Notes under the pieces: generated by a model | What the model saw: only the letters and a program-made list of their open reading frames with translations | What the model was told of the DNA's origin: nothing | The model's database searches: none | Program-made: the position numbers and the translations under genes | Assembly: GCA_002415135.1 (NCBI GenBank) | Contig: DIBY01000023.1 | Coordinates: forward strand, 141,467-205,466 | Reading direction: 5' to 3' | DNA length: 64,000 nucleotides | From: Flavobacteriales bacterium UBA5040 | GTDB taxonomy: Bacteria; Bacteroidota; Bacteroidia; Flavobacteriales; Weeksellaceae | Shown here: piece by piece, positions 51,494-60,024 of the stretch | Numbering within the stretch: position 1 is the first letter of the stretch | How the letters are laid out: every line of letters begins with the position of its first letter

Positions 51494-53623
51494 ATGCTCA
51501 CCATTTTAAAAGTGTCACAGTTTGATCTTCCTCTGGAGGATCCGGTGCTTAAGTTTTTGGTAGTTTTAATTATCATTCTTTCTGCACCTCTTTTACTTAA
51601 TAAAATTAAAGTTCCCCATTTATTGGGACTTATTATTGCGGGAGCAGTTGTAGGTCCGAATGGTTTTAATGTTCTTACGCGTGACAGCAGTATCGTGGTT
51701 ACAGGAACAACAGGCCTACTCTACATTATGTTTCTGGCTGGACTTGAAATTGATCTGGCGGAGTTTAAAAAAAATAAATATAAAAGTATGGGCTTCGGTG
51801 CTTATACTTTCGTCATTCCCTTTATATTTGGAATTGCTGCCGCACATTTCATCCTCGAGTATAACTGGCTCACCTCTTTCTTGTTTGCAAGCATCTTCTC
51901 TTCTCACACCCTTATCTCGTATCCTTTAGTCAGTAAATTAGGCGTAGCTAAAAATCGTGCGGTAAATGTGACAGTTGGAGGAACAGTGATCACTGATATT
52001 CTTGCCCTATTAGTTTTAGCGATCGTCGTCGGGATGACCACCGGCGAAGTAAATACCGCTTTTTGGATTAAACTTTCTGTCGGAATTATCATCTTTGCGT
52101 TAATCGTTTTAATAGGCTTTCCAATTATTGGCAGATGGTTCTTCAAAAAAGTGAGTGATAAAATATCGCAATACATATTCGTACTTGTTATGATTTACTT
52201 TGCGGCACTTCTGGCTGAGTTAGCCGGAATTGAAGCGATTATCGGCGCCTTTCTCGCTGGACTCGCCTTAAATAAATTAATTCCGCATACTTCATCATTA
52301 ATGAATCGGGTAGAATTTGTCGGAAATGCGATTTTTATTCCGTTCTTCTTGATCAGTGTTGGAATGTTGATCGACTTTAAAGTGTTCTTTAAAGATTTTG
52401 AAACCATCAAAGTGGCCTTGTTGATGATCTCTATTTCCATTGGTGGAAAATATCTGGCTTCTATTGCTACACAGAAAACTTTCAAATATACCAAACCAGA
52501 AGGTGGAATTATTTTCGGTTTGAGTTCAGCATCTGCAGCAGCGACCTTAGCAACAGTGACAGTTGGATATAACATTATTTTAGGTGAAACCGACTTAGGC
52601 GAACCAATCAGATTGCTGGATGAAAGTGTTCTTAATGGAAGTATTCTTTTGATTCTGATCTCTTGTACCATCTCGTCTTTTGTTACTCAAAAAAATGCGG
52701 AGTTATTGGTAAAAGCTGATAATGAAAATACAATCGCGGAGAGTAATCCGGAAGCGGAAAACATCCTACTAGCCGTGAATCACATCAATACGGTGGATCC
52801 AATGACGAATTTAGCTTTGTTGATAAAATCTAAAAATGCAACTGAAAATCTTTTTGCTTTAAATATCATTAATGAGGAAACGAATGATTCATCCAAAAAA
52901 AATGCGGAAACTTTACTAAATCAGGTTGTTGAAATCGGTGCTTCTGCTGATGTTACAATTACTCCGGTAACTCGCTATGACACTGATGTTATTGAAGGAA
53001 TTAATAACGTTATCAAAGAATACGATATTACCGATTTAATGATTGGTATCGATCAAGAGAAAAGATTCTCACCAAGTTTTGTTTACAATTTATACAGCGG
53101 CTATTTAAATAATAACACGGCTAATATTTTGGTCTATCACGCGGCTCAGCCTGCTTCAACCGTTCAGAAATACTTGGTGATTCTACCCGAGAATGCAGAA
53201 AAAGAGTCTCGCTTTTTCCACTCGTTATTAAAGATCTGGAATATTGCCCGTAATTCTGGGTCTAAAATAGAGTTCTATGGAACTGATAAGACCATCGCAA
53301 TGATAGAAAGCATTCGCAAAAAGGTGAATATTGATGCAAGTTTCATCATTTTTAATAACTGGAGTGAGCTTACGAAAGTCATAGAAAAAATGAAAGATAA
53401 TGATGCCCTGATTTTATTCATGGCGCATCGTTCTATGGTTTCTTATCTGCCTCAAATGCAAAATGCACCAGATTATCTTAACGACAATCTTCGCGACCGA
53501 AATTTCTTACTGATTTTCCCGGTTCATCAGCCGGAAATGCAATACAGAAAAGATACACGAGACATTGGTAACGCAAATGACTTTGTAGAAATCGGAAAAA
53601 TTGTGGGAAAATTATTTAAGTGA
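51494..53623 (+). CDS. CPA2-family cation:proton antiporter
   Basis: A 709-residue transporter. The first 400 residues hold about twelve membrane helices of the KefB/NhaS3-type fold: VPHLLGLIIAGAVVGPNGFN, IMFLAGLEIDLAEFKKNKY, GGTVITDILALLVLAIVV with the ion-binding Asp, and AIIGAFLAGLALNKLIP. The C-terminal 300 residues are cytoplasmic and look like two universal-stress-protein-type domains (ENILLAVNHINTVDPMTN; QKYLVILPENAEKESRFF) rather than the KTN domain of Kef. Sodium or potassium preference is unclear. It is the second gene of a pair with a lipoprotein. Confidence 0.92.
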   Translation: MLTILKVSQFDLPLEDPVLKFLVVLIIILSAPLLLNKIKVPHLLGLIIAGAVVGPNGFNVLTRDSSIVVTGTTGLLYIMFLAGLEIDLAEFKKNKYKSMGFGAYTFVIPFIFGIAAAHFILEYNWLTSFLFASIFSSHTLISYPLVSKLGVAKNRAVNVTVGGTVITDILALLVLAIVVGMTTGEVNTAFWIKLSVGIIIFALIVLIGFPIIGRWFFKKVSDKISQYIFVLVMIYFAALLAELAGIEAIIGAFLAGLALNKLIPHTSSLMNRVEFVGNAIFIPFFLISVGMLIDFKVFFKDFETIKVALLMISISIGGKYLASIATQKTFKYTKPEGGIIFGLSSASAAATLATVTVGYNIILGETDLGEPIRLLDESVLNGSILLILISCTISSFVTQKNAELLVKADNENTIAESNPEAENILLAVNHINTVDPMTNLALLIKSKNATENLFALNIINEETNDSSKKNAETLLNQVVEIGASADVTITPVTRYDTDVIEGINNVIKEYDITDLMIGIDQEKRFSPSFVYNLYSGYLNNNTANILVYHAAQPASTVQKYLVILPENAEKESRFFHSLLKIWNIARNSGSKIEFYGTDKTIAMIESIRKKVNIDASFIIFNNWSELTKVIEKMKDNDALILFMAHRSMVSYLPQMQNAPDYLNDNLRDRNFLLIFPVHQPEMQYRKDTRDIGNANDFVEIGKIVGKLFK

Positions 53624-53636
53624 AGCAATAAACAAT

Positions 53637-53900
53637 CTAAAACTTATAAACCTTTTTCTTCGCTGGTGTGTGCGGAATTTTATCTCTTAACGGGGTCAAT
53701 AAATCCATTAAACCATTCATTTTGATTTCATAAATAGTAGAGAGCTGCATTCCTAATTTTCCGGCAGGCATCCCTTGGCGCTGAAACCATTCTAAATAAT
53801 TGATCGGTAAATCAACTAAGAGTGTGCCTTTGTGCTTTCCAAAAGGCATTTCGGTAGTACAGATCTCTTTTAATATTTCAGGGCGAAGTTCAGGAATCAT
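53637..53900 (-). CDS. DUF3820 family protein
   Basis: An 87-residue protein of the DUF3820 family, sometimes labelled putative quorum-sensing-regulated virulence factor, without proven function. The core TEMPFGKHKGTLLVDLPINY followed by LEWFQRQGMPAGKLG is diagnostic; the C-terminus is basic (TPAKKKVYKF). It starts 25 bases after the AI-2E-type permease gene on the same strand and is convergent with the antiporter gene 13 bases away. Confidence 0.88.
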   Translation of the reverse strand: MIPELRPEILKEICTTEMPFGKHKGTLLVDLPINYLEWFQRQGMPAGKLGMQLSTIYEIKMNGLMDLLTPLRDKIPHTPAKKKVYKF

Positions 53901-53925
53901 ACAGGTTCTTTTACAATAAAATTTT

Positions 53926-55008
53926 TTAGATACTTAAATCGATTTTCTCTTCGATCTCTTTAGGTTCAGGCATGATCAGTTCTCGATCATCATTAGCAAA
54001 TTCATCGCGGTAAACCTGAATTAATAAAATGGTAATCGAAATTAAGATCGGCCCGAAAATCAAACCCATAAATCCAAAAAGGTTGATCCCCATAATAATT
54101 CCGAAAACGGTATTGAGTGGATGAATATTTTCCAGCTTCTTTAATAACGTAAATCTTAACAGATTATCGGTTAAGCCAACCACGATCACACAGTAAGCCG
54201 CCAAACCTAAACCTGGTCCTACATTTCCTTCGGCAATCATGAAAATACAAACCGGAAGATAAACAATTGCCGCACCTACAATTGGCAACATAGCACCTAC
54301 ACAGGTTAAAGCAAATAATAAAATTGCGCTCGGAGCTCCGAAAATAAAATATCCAATCAAAGCAATAATTCCTTGACCTATCGCAACCACCGGGATTCCG
54401 ATTGCGTTAGCCATGACCATTTTGCGAATTTTTTCGCCTAATAAATTTACGTTAGCTTTCTTTAAAGGTGCTGAACTTTGCATCAAGCGTTCAAATAAAC
54501 GTGGTTTTTCCAGCATAAAATATAAAATGAAATACATTGAAGCCACCACCGTTAAAGTATTGAATGTTCCACTAAGCGCCGACGTAGAGAATTTCCCAAC
54601 AGTATCTTTCAACTTTGTGAGGTTTTCTTTACTTAAAATATCAATATTGGTTTTAGAATAAATGTAATCGTGGATCTTATCAATGAAAATATTGAATTTC
54701 TGCATGTAAACAGATGCATTTCCTAACTTTTCTATCAGCAGATCGACGATAAAATAAATGGGTAAAATTAATAGGATCAAAGTGCCGACAATAATCACCA
54801 ACGACGAGGCCCAGGATTTCCAATTCTTCTCTTCCTGTAAGTAAAGGTTATACTTTCTGGTGATCACATAAAGCGTTATTGCTCCTAAAAGTGACGGTAC
54901 AAAAAGTGATAAATGAAAACAGATCAGAGCTGCCATCACGATAATTACTACAAGCAGAAAAAATTGCTTGATTTTCACTTCACTGATCTGGTCTTTTATA
55001 TTCGGCAT
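53926..55008 (-). CDS. AI-2E family transporter (DUF20)
   Basis: A 360-residue membrane protein of the TqsA/PerM family with about seven to eight helices: two at the N-terminus (FFLLVVIIVMAALICFHLSL onward), one near 70, a long extramembrane helical part (about 95-150) and a cluster between 150 and 335. GIPVVAIGQGIIALIGYFIF and GAMLPIVGAAIVYLPVCIF are typical. Despite the family name most members have no proven AI-2 export; some are exchangers. A terminator separates it from the upstream gene. Confidence 0.92.
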   Translation of the reverse strand: MPNIKDQISEVKIKQFFLLVVIIVMAALICFHLSLFVPSLLGAITLYVITRKYNLYLQEEKNWKSWASSLVIIVGTLILLILPIYFIVDLLIEKLGNASVYMQKFNIFIDKIHDYIYSKTNIDILSKENLTKLKDTVGKFSTSALSGTFNTLTVVASMYFILYFMLEKPRLFERLMQSSAPLKKANVNLLGEKIRKMVMANAIGIPVVAIGQGIIALIGYFIFGAPSAILLFALTCVGAMLPIVGAAIVYLPVCIFMIAEGNVGPGLGLAAYCVIVVGLTDNLLRFTLLKKLENIHPLNTVFGIIMGINLFGFMGLIFGPILISITILLIQVYRDEFANDDRELIMPEPKEIEEKIDLSI

Positions 55009-55012
55009 AATT

Positions 55013-55052
55013 AAGTATTAAAAAAAAGCAATGGCTATAAAACCATTGCTTT
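55013..55052 (-). terminator. Terminator of the membrane-protein gene at 55096
   Basis: AAAGCAATGG (55025-55034) pairs with CCATTGCTTT (55043-55052); on the minus strand a run of seven T residues follows. It isolates the AI-2E-type gene from upstream transcription. Confidence 0.85.
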
Positions 55053-55095
55053 CAAATGTACAGATATTCTTTAAAATATCGAAGTCTTTAATTTA

Positions 55096-55821
55096 TTATT
55101 TAAGGATGATCGGTCGTGGTCTGCCACAGAACGCGCAGTAAGCAGAATACATTACGATCAAATAGAATGAGAAGGTAAATATAATCCCAATTCCACACAG
55201 TGCAGCACCTGCGATACTTATTAAAAAGCCCAGGAACGCTGCTCCTAAAAACGTTCCGTAATTATCTTTGGCAATAGAAAATGATTTGCTCAAAGCTTCC
55301 GAGAATGTTGCGTTCTCAAATAACAAAATCGGATAACCCAACAGTAAAAGAGGGAAAACAAAAAATACTGGAATTACACACATCGCGACCGAGATGGCAA
55401 TAATAACACTTGATATTAGAGCATAGATGATAATATTAACGAAATTTTGTTTAAAACCAATAAAGAGGTCACCGAAACTTATTTTCTCCTGCAAATTATA
55501 ATTGTTGGCAATGTAAATTAATCCGACATAAATAGGAGTCAAAAGTAAACTTATCAAACCTGACAGTCCAGCATAAAGAGTAAATCCAGGGACTTGCCAC
55601 AGACTAGGGAAGGTGTCGCCATTATCCTTCATTTCTTCCATAAGATCTCCTGAATTGAAACCTGAAATCGGTTGCACCAAAAATGATATTAGTGAAGTAA
55701 GAAGTACGGCTGCAATCCCATACATGAAAATTCCCTTGTAAATTTCAAATGCGTGAGCGATAATAGCACCGGCCGACTTTTCCGGTCCGATCGGTTGATC
55801 AAATTCTTCGAAAGTATCCAT
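55096..55821 (-). CDS. Multispanning membrane protein, GPDPase-membrane-domain-like
   Basis: A 241-residue protein with six membrane helices after a cytoplasmic N-terminus (GPEKSAGAIIAHAFEIYKGIF). GLIYIANNYNLQEKISFGDLF and ILLFENATFSEALSKSFSIA resemble the DUF975/GPDPase-membrane-domain group; function unknown. In flavobacteria such genes are sometimes misnamed beta-carotene monooxygenase, which nothing here supports. The gene upstream (55890) is a paralogue of similar length and order of helices. It has its own good promoter. Confidence 0.78.
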   Translation of the reverse strand: MDTFEEFDQPIGPEKSAGAIIAHAFEIYKGIFMYGIAAVLLTSLISFLVQPISGFNSGDLMEEMKDNGDTFPSLWQVPGFTLYAGLSGLISLLLTPIYVGLIYIANNYNLQEKISFGDLFIGFKQNFVNIIIYALISSVIIAISVAMCVIPVFFVFPLLLLGYPILLFENATFSEALSKSFSIAKDNYGTFLGAAFLGFLISIAGAALCGIGIIFTFSFYLIVMYSAYCAFCGRPRPIILK

Positions 55822-55841
55822 AGTTTAATTTTTAATGTTCT

Positions 55842-55872
55842 CAAATTTATCATTAAAAATTAAGAAGGGCAA
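55842..55872 (-). promoter_or_regulatory. Promoter of the membrane-protein gene at 55096
   Basis: On the minus strand TTG (55870-55872) and TAAATTTG (55842-55849) are 20 bases apart. The start lies about 16 bases before the ATG at 55821. Confidence 0.65.
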
Positions 55873-55889
55873 CACTTTATTCGTACTTT

Positions 55890-56612
55890 TTAATCATTTT
55901 CTTTAAAGAATTGCTGATATAACGTATAAATCATCGCATGCCAAAAAGGAAAAGTAAAGAGAAAACCAAATCCGAAAAGTAAAAGTCCTGACAGACTGAA
56001 GAGCGTTGCGATCACTACAGAAATAATTACTGTGGTAAAATCCTGTTTCAATCCTTTTACCGTAAGCTTTATCCCTTCAATGGTATTCACATTCATAAAA
56101 AACATGAGCGGAACTGAAAATAGGGTTAGCATCACCCAAACAACTCCTAACAATAAAAATGAATTGGCGTAAGAGAAGATGATCATCCAGAAAAGGTAAA
56201 AGCCAAAAAATTTAAAGAAAGCAAATCCAATATAACCTGCAAATAAATCATTCATTGTTATTTTTTCATTCAGATCCATCTTTCGATAGATCTTGTAGAA
56301 TCCTACGTTCAAAGGATTTAAAAAAGCAAATAAGAAAAAAATTCCTAGCAGAAAACTTTGAGTCTGCGGTAATTTTGAAACTTCTGCCATTTTTTTATTA
56401 AAAGCTTCGAAGTCTGTTTTTAGCAACTCGCTGTGCTGACTCATTTCATCCCACAATCCGAAATATTTGAACAAAAAGAAATATCCCAGAAAAAATAAGG
56501 AAAAGTAAAGTAAACTGAAAGACAATTGATAAAATAAAGTCCTGTTCCAATAAGAAAATGCAGTTTTTAAAATCTCCTGTATGCTGACCTTTTGAGGGTA
56601 ATTTTTTTCCAT
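55890..56612 (-). CDS. Multispanning membrane protein, paralogue of the next gene
   Basis: A 240-residue protein with six helices and a cytoplasmic N-terminus (KVSIQEILKTAFSYWNRTLF). Residues YKIYRKMDLNEKITMNDLFAGY and NTIEGIKLTVKGLKQDFTTV align in position with IANNYNLQEKISFGDLFIGF and TFSEALSKSFSIAKDNYGTF of the downstream protein, so the two are ancient duplicates. Function unknown. Its -7 element lies exactly four bases before the ATG, and the nearest other Met is far inside the protein, so the message may be leaderless. Confidence 0.75.
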   Translation of the reverse strand: MEKNYPQKVSIQEILKTAFSYWNRTLFYQLSFSLLYFSLFFLGYFFLFKYFGLWDEMSQHSELLKTDFEAFNKKMAEVSKLPQTQSFLLGIFFLFAFLNPLNVGFYKIYRKMDLNEKITMNDLFAGYIGFAFFKFFGFYLFWMIIFSYANSFLLLGVVWVMLTLFSVPLMFFMNVNTIEGIKLTVKGLKQDFTTVIISVVIATLFSLSGLLLFGFGFLFTFPFWHAMIYTLYQQFFKEND

Positions 56613-56616
56613 TCTG

Positions 56617-56624
56617 CAAAAATA
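56617..56624 (-). promoter_or_regulatory. -7 element four bases before the membrane-protein gene start
   Basis: Reads TATTTTTG on the minus strand, followed by four bases (CAGA) and the ATG at 56612. The expected transcript start coincides with the start codon. Confidence 0.5.
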
Positions 56625-56656
56625 GGGAAAACCTAAAGATTAACTCCTAAAAAGAG

Positions 56657-56664
56657 TATTTTTG
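56657..56664 (+). promoter_or_regulatory. -7 element four bases before pabB
   Basis: TATTTTTG is followed by four bases (CCCA) and the ATG at 56669. If the in-frame ATG at 56702 is the real start, the leader would be about 33 bases instead. Confidence 0.5.
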
Positions 56665-56668
56665 CCCA

Positions 56669-57646
56669 ATGCTAAAATCTCATCATCCCAACTTTGATAA
56701 AATGGATGAACTTTCAGAACAGAAAGTTCCTTTCTTTTTTATGGTTGATTTTTTAGTTGAAAATGTCTTGGTTTACGTGGAAAGTGAACTGAAAGAAAAT
56801 AGCATATTGGTTGATTTTCAAAACTTTAAAAACACAAATCTTTACGAAGAGGAAAAAAAAGATATTCATTTAAAATCATTTCCAGAAAGTAAACAAGAGT
56901 ATCGAAAAGGTTTTGACATCGTTCAGGAAAATCTGAAATTAGGCAATTCATATCTTACGAATTATACCTGCAAAACTGAAATCGAAATCAACCTTAGTTT
57001 AGAAGAGATTTTTCATTTATCAAAAGCGAAATATAAAGTTCTTCATAAAGATGAGTTCGTATTCTTTTCCCCGGAAACCTTTATTGAAGTCATCGACAAT
57101 GAAATATTTACGCATCCGATGAAAGGGACCATCGACGCGGCAAAGGAAAATGCGATTGAAGTTTTAAAAAATGATATAAAAGAAAAAGCCGAACATTACA
57201 CGGTGGTTGATCTTCTCCGAAATGATCTAAGCATGGTGGCTGACGAAGTGAAAGTCAACGAATTTCAACGAATTGATTTCCTAAAAACCAATAAAAAAAA
57301 TCTGTACGCAATGAGTTCTGAAATTTCGGGAAAACTAAAGCCTGAATTTCAAAATAAAATTGGAAGCGTTATGAGAAGTTTACTTCCAGCTGGCTCTATT
57401 CTAGGTGCTCCAAAACCAAAAACTTTAGAAATAATTCAAGAAGCAGAAAACTATGACAGAGGCTACTACACGGGCGTTTGTGGTTGGTTCGACGGAAAGA
57501 ATCTGGATTCTTGCGTGATGATAAGGTTCATCGAAAAAGAAAGTGGAAAACTTTATTTTAAAAGTGGTGGTGGAATCACTCATTTGAGTAATTTTGCCGA
57601 CGAGTATCAAGAAATGAAAAACAAAATTTATGTCCCAATTCATTGA
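56669..57646 (+). CDS. pabB: Aminodeoxychorismate synthase component I
   Basis: PabB aminates chorismate to aminodeoxychorismate, a folate precursor. The 325 residues cover the chorismate-binding domain but only a shortened N-terminus. Motifs: YLTNYTCKTEI, THPMKGTID (the catalytic Lys of the PIKGT motif), VDLLRNDLSMVADEV, and SLLPAGSILGAPKPKTLEII followed by YYTGVCGWFDG. The ATG at 56669 sits four bases after a -7 element; an ATG at 56702 (MDELSEQKVPFF) is an alternative. The glutaminase partner PabA is not in the window. pabC overlaps it by 17 bases. Confidence 0.92.
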   Translation: MLKSHHPNFDKMDELSEQKVPFFFMVDFLVENVLVYVESELKENSILVDFQNFKNTNLYEEEKKDIHLKSFPESKQEYRKGFDIVQENLKLGNSYLTNYTCKTEIEINLSLEEIFHLSKAKYKVLHKDEFVFFSPETFIEVIDNEIFTHPMKGTIDAAKENAIEVLKNDIKEKAEHYTVVDLLRNDLSMVADEVKVNEFQRIDFLKTNKKNLYAMSSEISGKLKPEFQNKIGSVMRSLLPAGSILGAPKPKTLEIIQEAENYDRGYYTGVCGWFDGKNLDSCVMIRFIEKESGKLYFKSGGGITHLSNFADEYQEMKNKIYVPIH

Positions 57647-58256
57647 AAGCATTAAGGTAGAAGACACGGAAATATTCCTCTTAGACCAACATCAGAAACG
57701 CGTCAATGAAACGTTTTCTTATTTTGGCAAAGAAGTATCCATCAACATCGACGAGATTTTTAAAAGTCTTAAACATGATGAAGACGGTCTTTACAAATTT
57801 AAAATCACCTACGATTTAACCGGGAAATACAGAACGCAGATGATTCCGTACGCGATGTCTGAAATCGCCAATTTTCAGTTGGTTGAGAATAATTCTTACG
57901 ATTACTCCTTCAAATTTGAGGACCGAAAAGAGCTTGAAAAAATGAAAATTTTATCAAAAGCTGCAGAAATTATTATTGTAAAAAACAATCATATCACTGA
58001 TACGTCTTATTCTAATCTTTTATTTAAAAAAGGAAAAGACTGGTTTACCCCAAAAACCTATTTACTAAACGGCGTTCAACGACAATTTTTACTGAAAGCA
58101 AAAAAAATTAAAGAAGCAGAAATCACTTTGCAAAATTTGAGCGAATACTCCCATTTTCAACTGATTAACGCGTTGAATGAGGCAGACGATTCTTATAGTT
58201 ATCCAATCGACAGAATCAAAAATCTGCCGAAAACATCGGAGCAAATTGAAATGTAA
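57630..58256 (+). CDS. pabC: Aminotransferase class IV, probable 4-amino-4-deoxychorismate lyase
   Basis: A compact (208-residue) PLP-dependent fold-type IV protein that would release pyruvate from aminodeoxychorismate to give p-aminobenzoate. Family marks: LLDQHQKRVNETFSYFG at the N-terminus, KYRTQMIPYAM near residue 70, SFKFEDRKELEKM with the likely PLP Lys near 99-101, and DTSYSNLLFKKGKDWFTP near 130, then LLNGVQRQFLL. It is shorter than typical PabC (about 270). The assignment rests mainly on its 17-base overlap with pabB. Confidence 0.88.
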   Translation: MSQFIESIKVEDTEIFLLDQHQKRVNETFSYFGKEVSINIDEIFKSLKHDEDGLYKFKITYDLTGKYRTQMIPYAMSEIANFQLVENNSYDYSFKFEDRKELEKMKILSKAAEIIIVKNNHITDTSYSNLLFKKGKDWFTPKTYLLNGVQRQFLLKAKKIKEAEITLQNLSEYSHFQLINALNEADDSYSYPIDRIKNLPKTSEQIEM

Positions 58257-58257
58257 A

Positions 58258-59925
58258 TTAGGATTTTAAAAATTCGAAATAGCCTTTTAAAACTTCTGCG
58301 TTTTCGATAGCGGCAGTATCAACTTCCAGGATCTTTGCCTTCTCATCATGTTTAAAGAAATTATCTAAAACTCGTGAAAGCGTGATCTCATCATCAACTT
58401 TGGTATAAGCGAATCCAAAATGCTTCGCTAAATATTCCGCGTTTTTGTGATGCTTCGTAAGAATAAATTCATCCAACGCGTTCGTAGAACTTGGTCCCGG
58501 AATAATTTTAAAAATATCTCCTCCTCCATTATTAAAGACAATAATTCGGGTATAAGGCGGAATGTAGTTATTCCACAAACCATTGATATCGTAGAAGAAA
58601 CTCATGTCGCCAGTAACCAAAACAGTTTGCCGTTGTGATTTTATAGCGTAACCCATCGCCGTTGAAGTTGAACCATCAATTCCGCTCGTTCCGCGATTGC
58701 AATAAATTCTATTTTTATCAAAATCAAACAATTGTGTATATCGAATCGCCGAGGAATTACTGATATGTAGATTAATATTTTCCGGCAGTTGTTTAGAAAG
58801 CAGTTCAAATAATTTAAAATCAGAAAACGTTGTTCCTACGCAATATTCATCATGTTTCAGATCTCTTTTATCCCGCAAAACATCCCATAGATTAAAATAC
58901 GGACTTGGTTCTAATGAAATGAATTTTAATAATTTAGCGAAGAATTTCTCTGGACTTGCTTTTACTTTTTCCGTTAGAGAAAAGAAAGTGTCAGGATGCC
59001 AAACCTCATCAATATGCCAGTGATTTTTCGGATTCGCTTTTCGTAAAAACTGTTTCACTTTTTTGGAAACTACATTTTGCCCAACCGTAATTAATAAATC
59101 CGGCGCGTAAGTTTTGTAGTCAGCATCATTGAAATTAAAAATGTAGCGATCTATATGTGCGAAAAACTTATCATGTCTCAAATTAGAATTGGCTTCCTTT
59201 AAAACAACAACACTATGATTTTTAACCAATTGAGTCAACTGCATTTCCAGCTCCTCACTGTAATCTCTGGTCCCAACCAGAATCATAATTCTTTTTGAAG
59301 TGTTGAATTCTGCAACTAAATTCGGAGGTAATTCATAAACATTTTCCCGAATAGTTTTTTCGACAGGTTTAAAGTTGGGAAGTTCGGAAACCATATGATA
59401 AAGCGGCTCTTCCAGAGGTATATTAATATGAACCGGACCTTGTTTTTCGAAACAAACTTCTATCGCTTTTTTAATGATGGAGAAATTTTCATCATCAGCG
59501 TTTTCCATGGAATCTTCCAACAACTGAAAATCTCCGTACGAATGCTGTTGATAAAGATCTTTCTGACGAATCGTTTGACCGTCAAAAATATCTACGAAAT
59601 CAGTCGGACGATCCGCCGTTAAAATTAACAAAGGCGTGTTTTGGTAAAATGCTTCAGTGATCGCGGGATAATAATTGGCCGACGCCGAACCGCTGGTACA
59701 GGTTAAAGCGACTGGTTTTTTAATACTTTTTGCCATTCCCATTCCCACAAAAGCAGCACTTCTCTCATCAACAATACTATAACAATTAAACTCATCAGTT
59801 TCTGAAAGATGAATCGCCAAAGGTGCATTTCGCGAGCCTGGAGAAATTACGATGTCGAAAATGCCGTACTCTTTTAATAAATGTGCAAGTATTTGAATGC
59901 TTCGTTTGGAAGAGAATTGTTTCAT
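58258..59925 (-). CDS. menD: 2-succinyl-5-enolpyruvyl-6-hydroxy-3-cyclohexene-1-carboxylate synthase
   Basis: MenD is the thiamine-diphosphate enzyme that joins isochorismate and 2-oxoglutarate in menaquinone synthesis, the quinone used by the alternative complex III in this genome. The 555 residues match the family. Catalytic Glu is in DERSAAFVGMGMAKS, followed by the TCTSGSASANYYPAI loop; the ThDP/metal motif is GDMSFFYDINGLWNN with NNGGGDIF. The start is the ATG at 59925; an in-frame TTG at 59946 lies inside the -7 element. No other men genes are nearby. Confidence 0.96.
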   Translation of the reverse strand: MKQFSSKRSIQILAHLLKEYGIFDIVISPGSRNAPLAIHLSETDEFNCYSIVDERSAAFVGMGMAKSIKKPVALTCTSGSASANYYPAITEAFYQNTPLLILTADRPTDFVDIFDGQTIRQKDLYQQHSYGDFQLLEDSMENADDENFSIIKKAIEVCFEKQGPVHINIPLEEPLYHMVSELPNFKPVEKTIRENVYELPPNLVAEFNTSKRIMILVGTRDYSEELEMQLTQLVKNHSVVVLKEANSNLRHDKFFAHIDRYIFNFNDADYKTYAPDLLITVGQNVVSKKVKQFLRKANPKNHWHIDEVWHPDTFFSLTEKVKASPEKFFAKLLKFISLEPSPYFNLWDVLRDKRDLKHDEYCVGTTFSDFKLFELLSKQLPENINLHISNSSAIRYTQLFDFDKNRIYCNRGTSGIDGSTSTAMGYAIKSQRQTVLVTGDMSFFYDINGLWNNYIPPYTRIIVFNNGGGDIFKIIPGPSSTNALDEFILTKHHKNAEYLAKHFGFAYTKVDDEITLSRVLDNFFKHDEKAKILEVDTAAIENAEVLKGYFEFLKS

Positions 59926-59943
59926 GTTGAAAATTGATTGCTG

Positions 59944-59951
59944 CAAATTTA
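59944..59951 (-). promoter_or_regulatory. -7 element for menD
   Basis: Reads TAAATTTG on the minus strand, giving a leader of about 14 bases before the ATG at 59925. Confidence 0.5.
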
Positions 59952-59986
59952 CTGATAATAAAATTTTAAACTAAAAATATTACAAT

Positions 59987-60007
59987 CGTATTTTATACGT
60001 ATATTTA
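59987..60007 (+). promoter_or_regulatory. Toxin-antitoxin promoter with operator candidate
   Basis: CGTAT-TTT-ATACG (59987-59999) is a small perfect inverted repeat, and TATATTTA (60000-60007) is one base off the -7 consensus. A second, looser set of repeats (CGTAAAATATAC) follows up to the ATG at 60025. Such AT-rich palindromes are usual operators for antitoxin-toxin complexes. Confidence 0.45.
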
Positions 60008-60024
60008 TCGTAAAATATACAGAA

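Noticed and set aside
52195..52671. A 158-codon open frame antisense to the CPA2 antiporter gene
   Set aside because: Opposite strand of a clear membrane-protein gene; no promoter or recognisable domain.
55096..56612. Beta-carotene 15,15'-monooxygenase as a label for the two membrane proteins
   Set aside because: This label circulates for such genes in flavobacteria, but neither protein has the iron-binding His residues or the propeller fold; they are simple six-helix membrane proteins.
59926..59946. In-frame TTG as the menD start
   Set aside because: It overlaps the -7 element at 59944-59951; the ATG at 59925 matches the normal MenD start.
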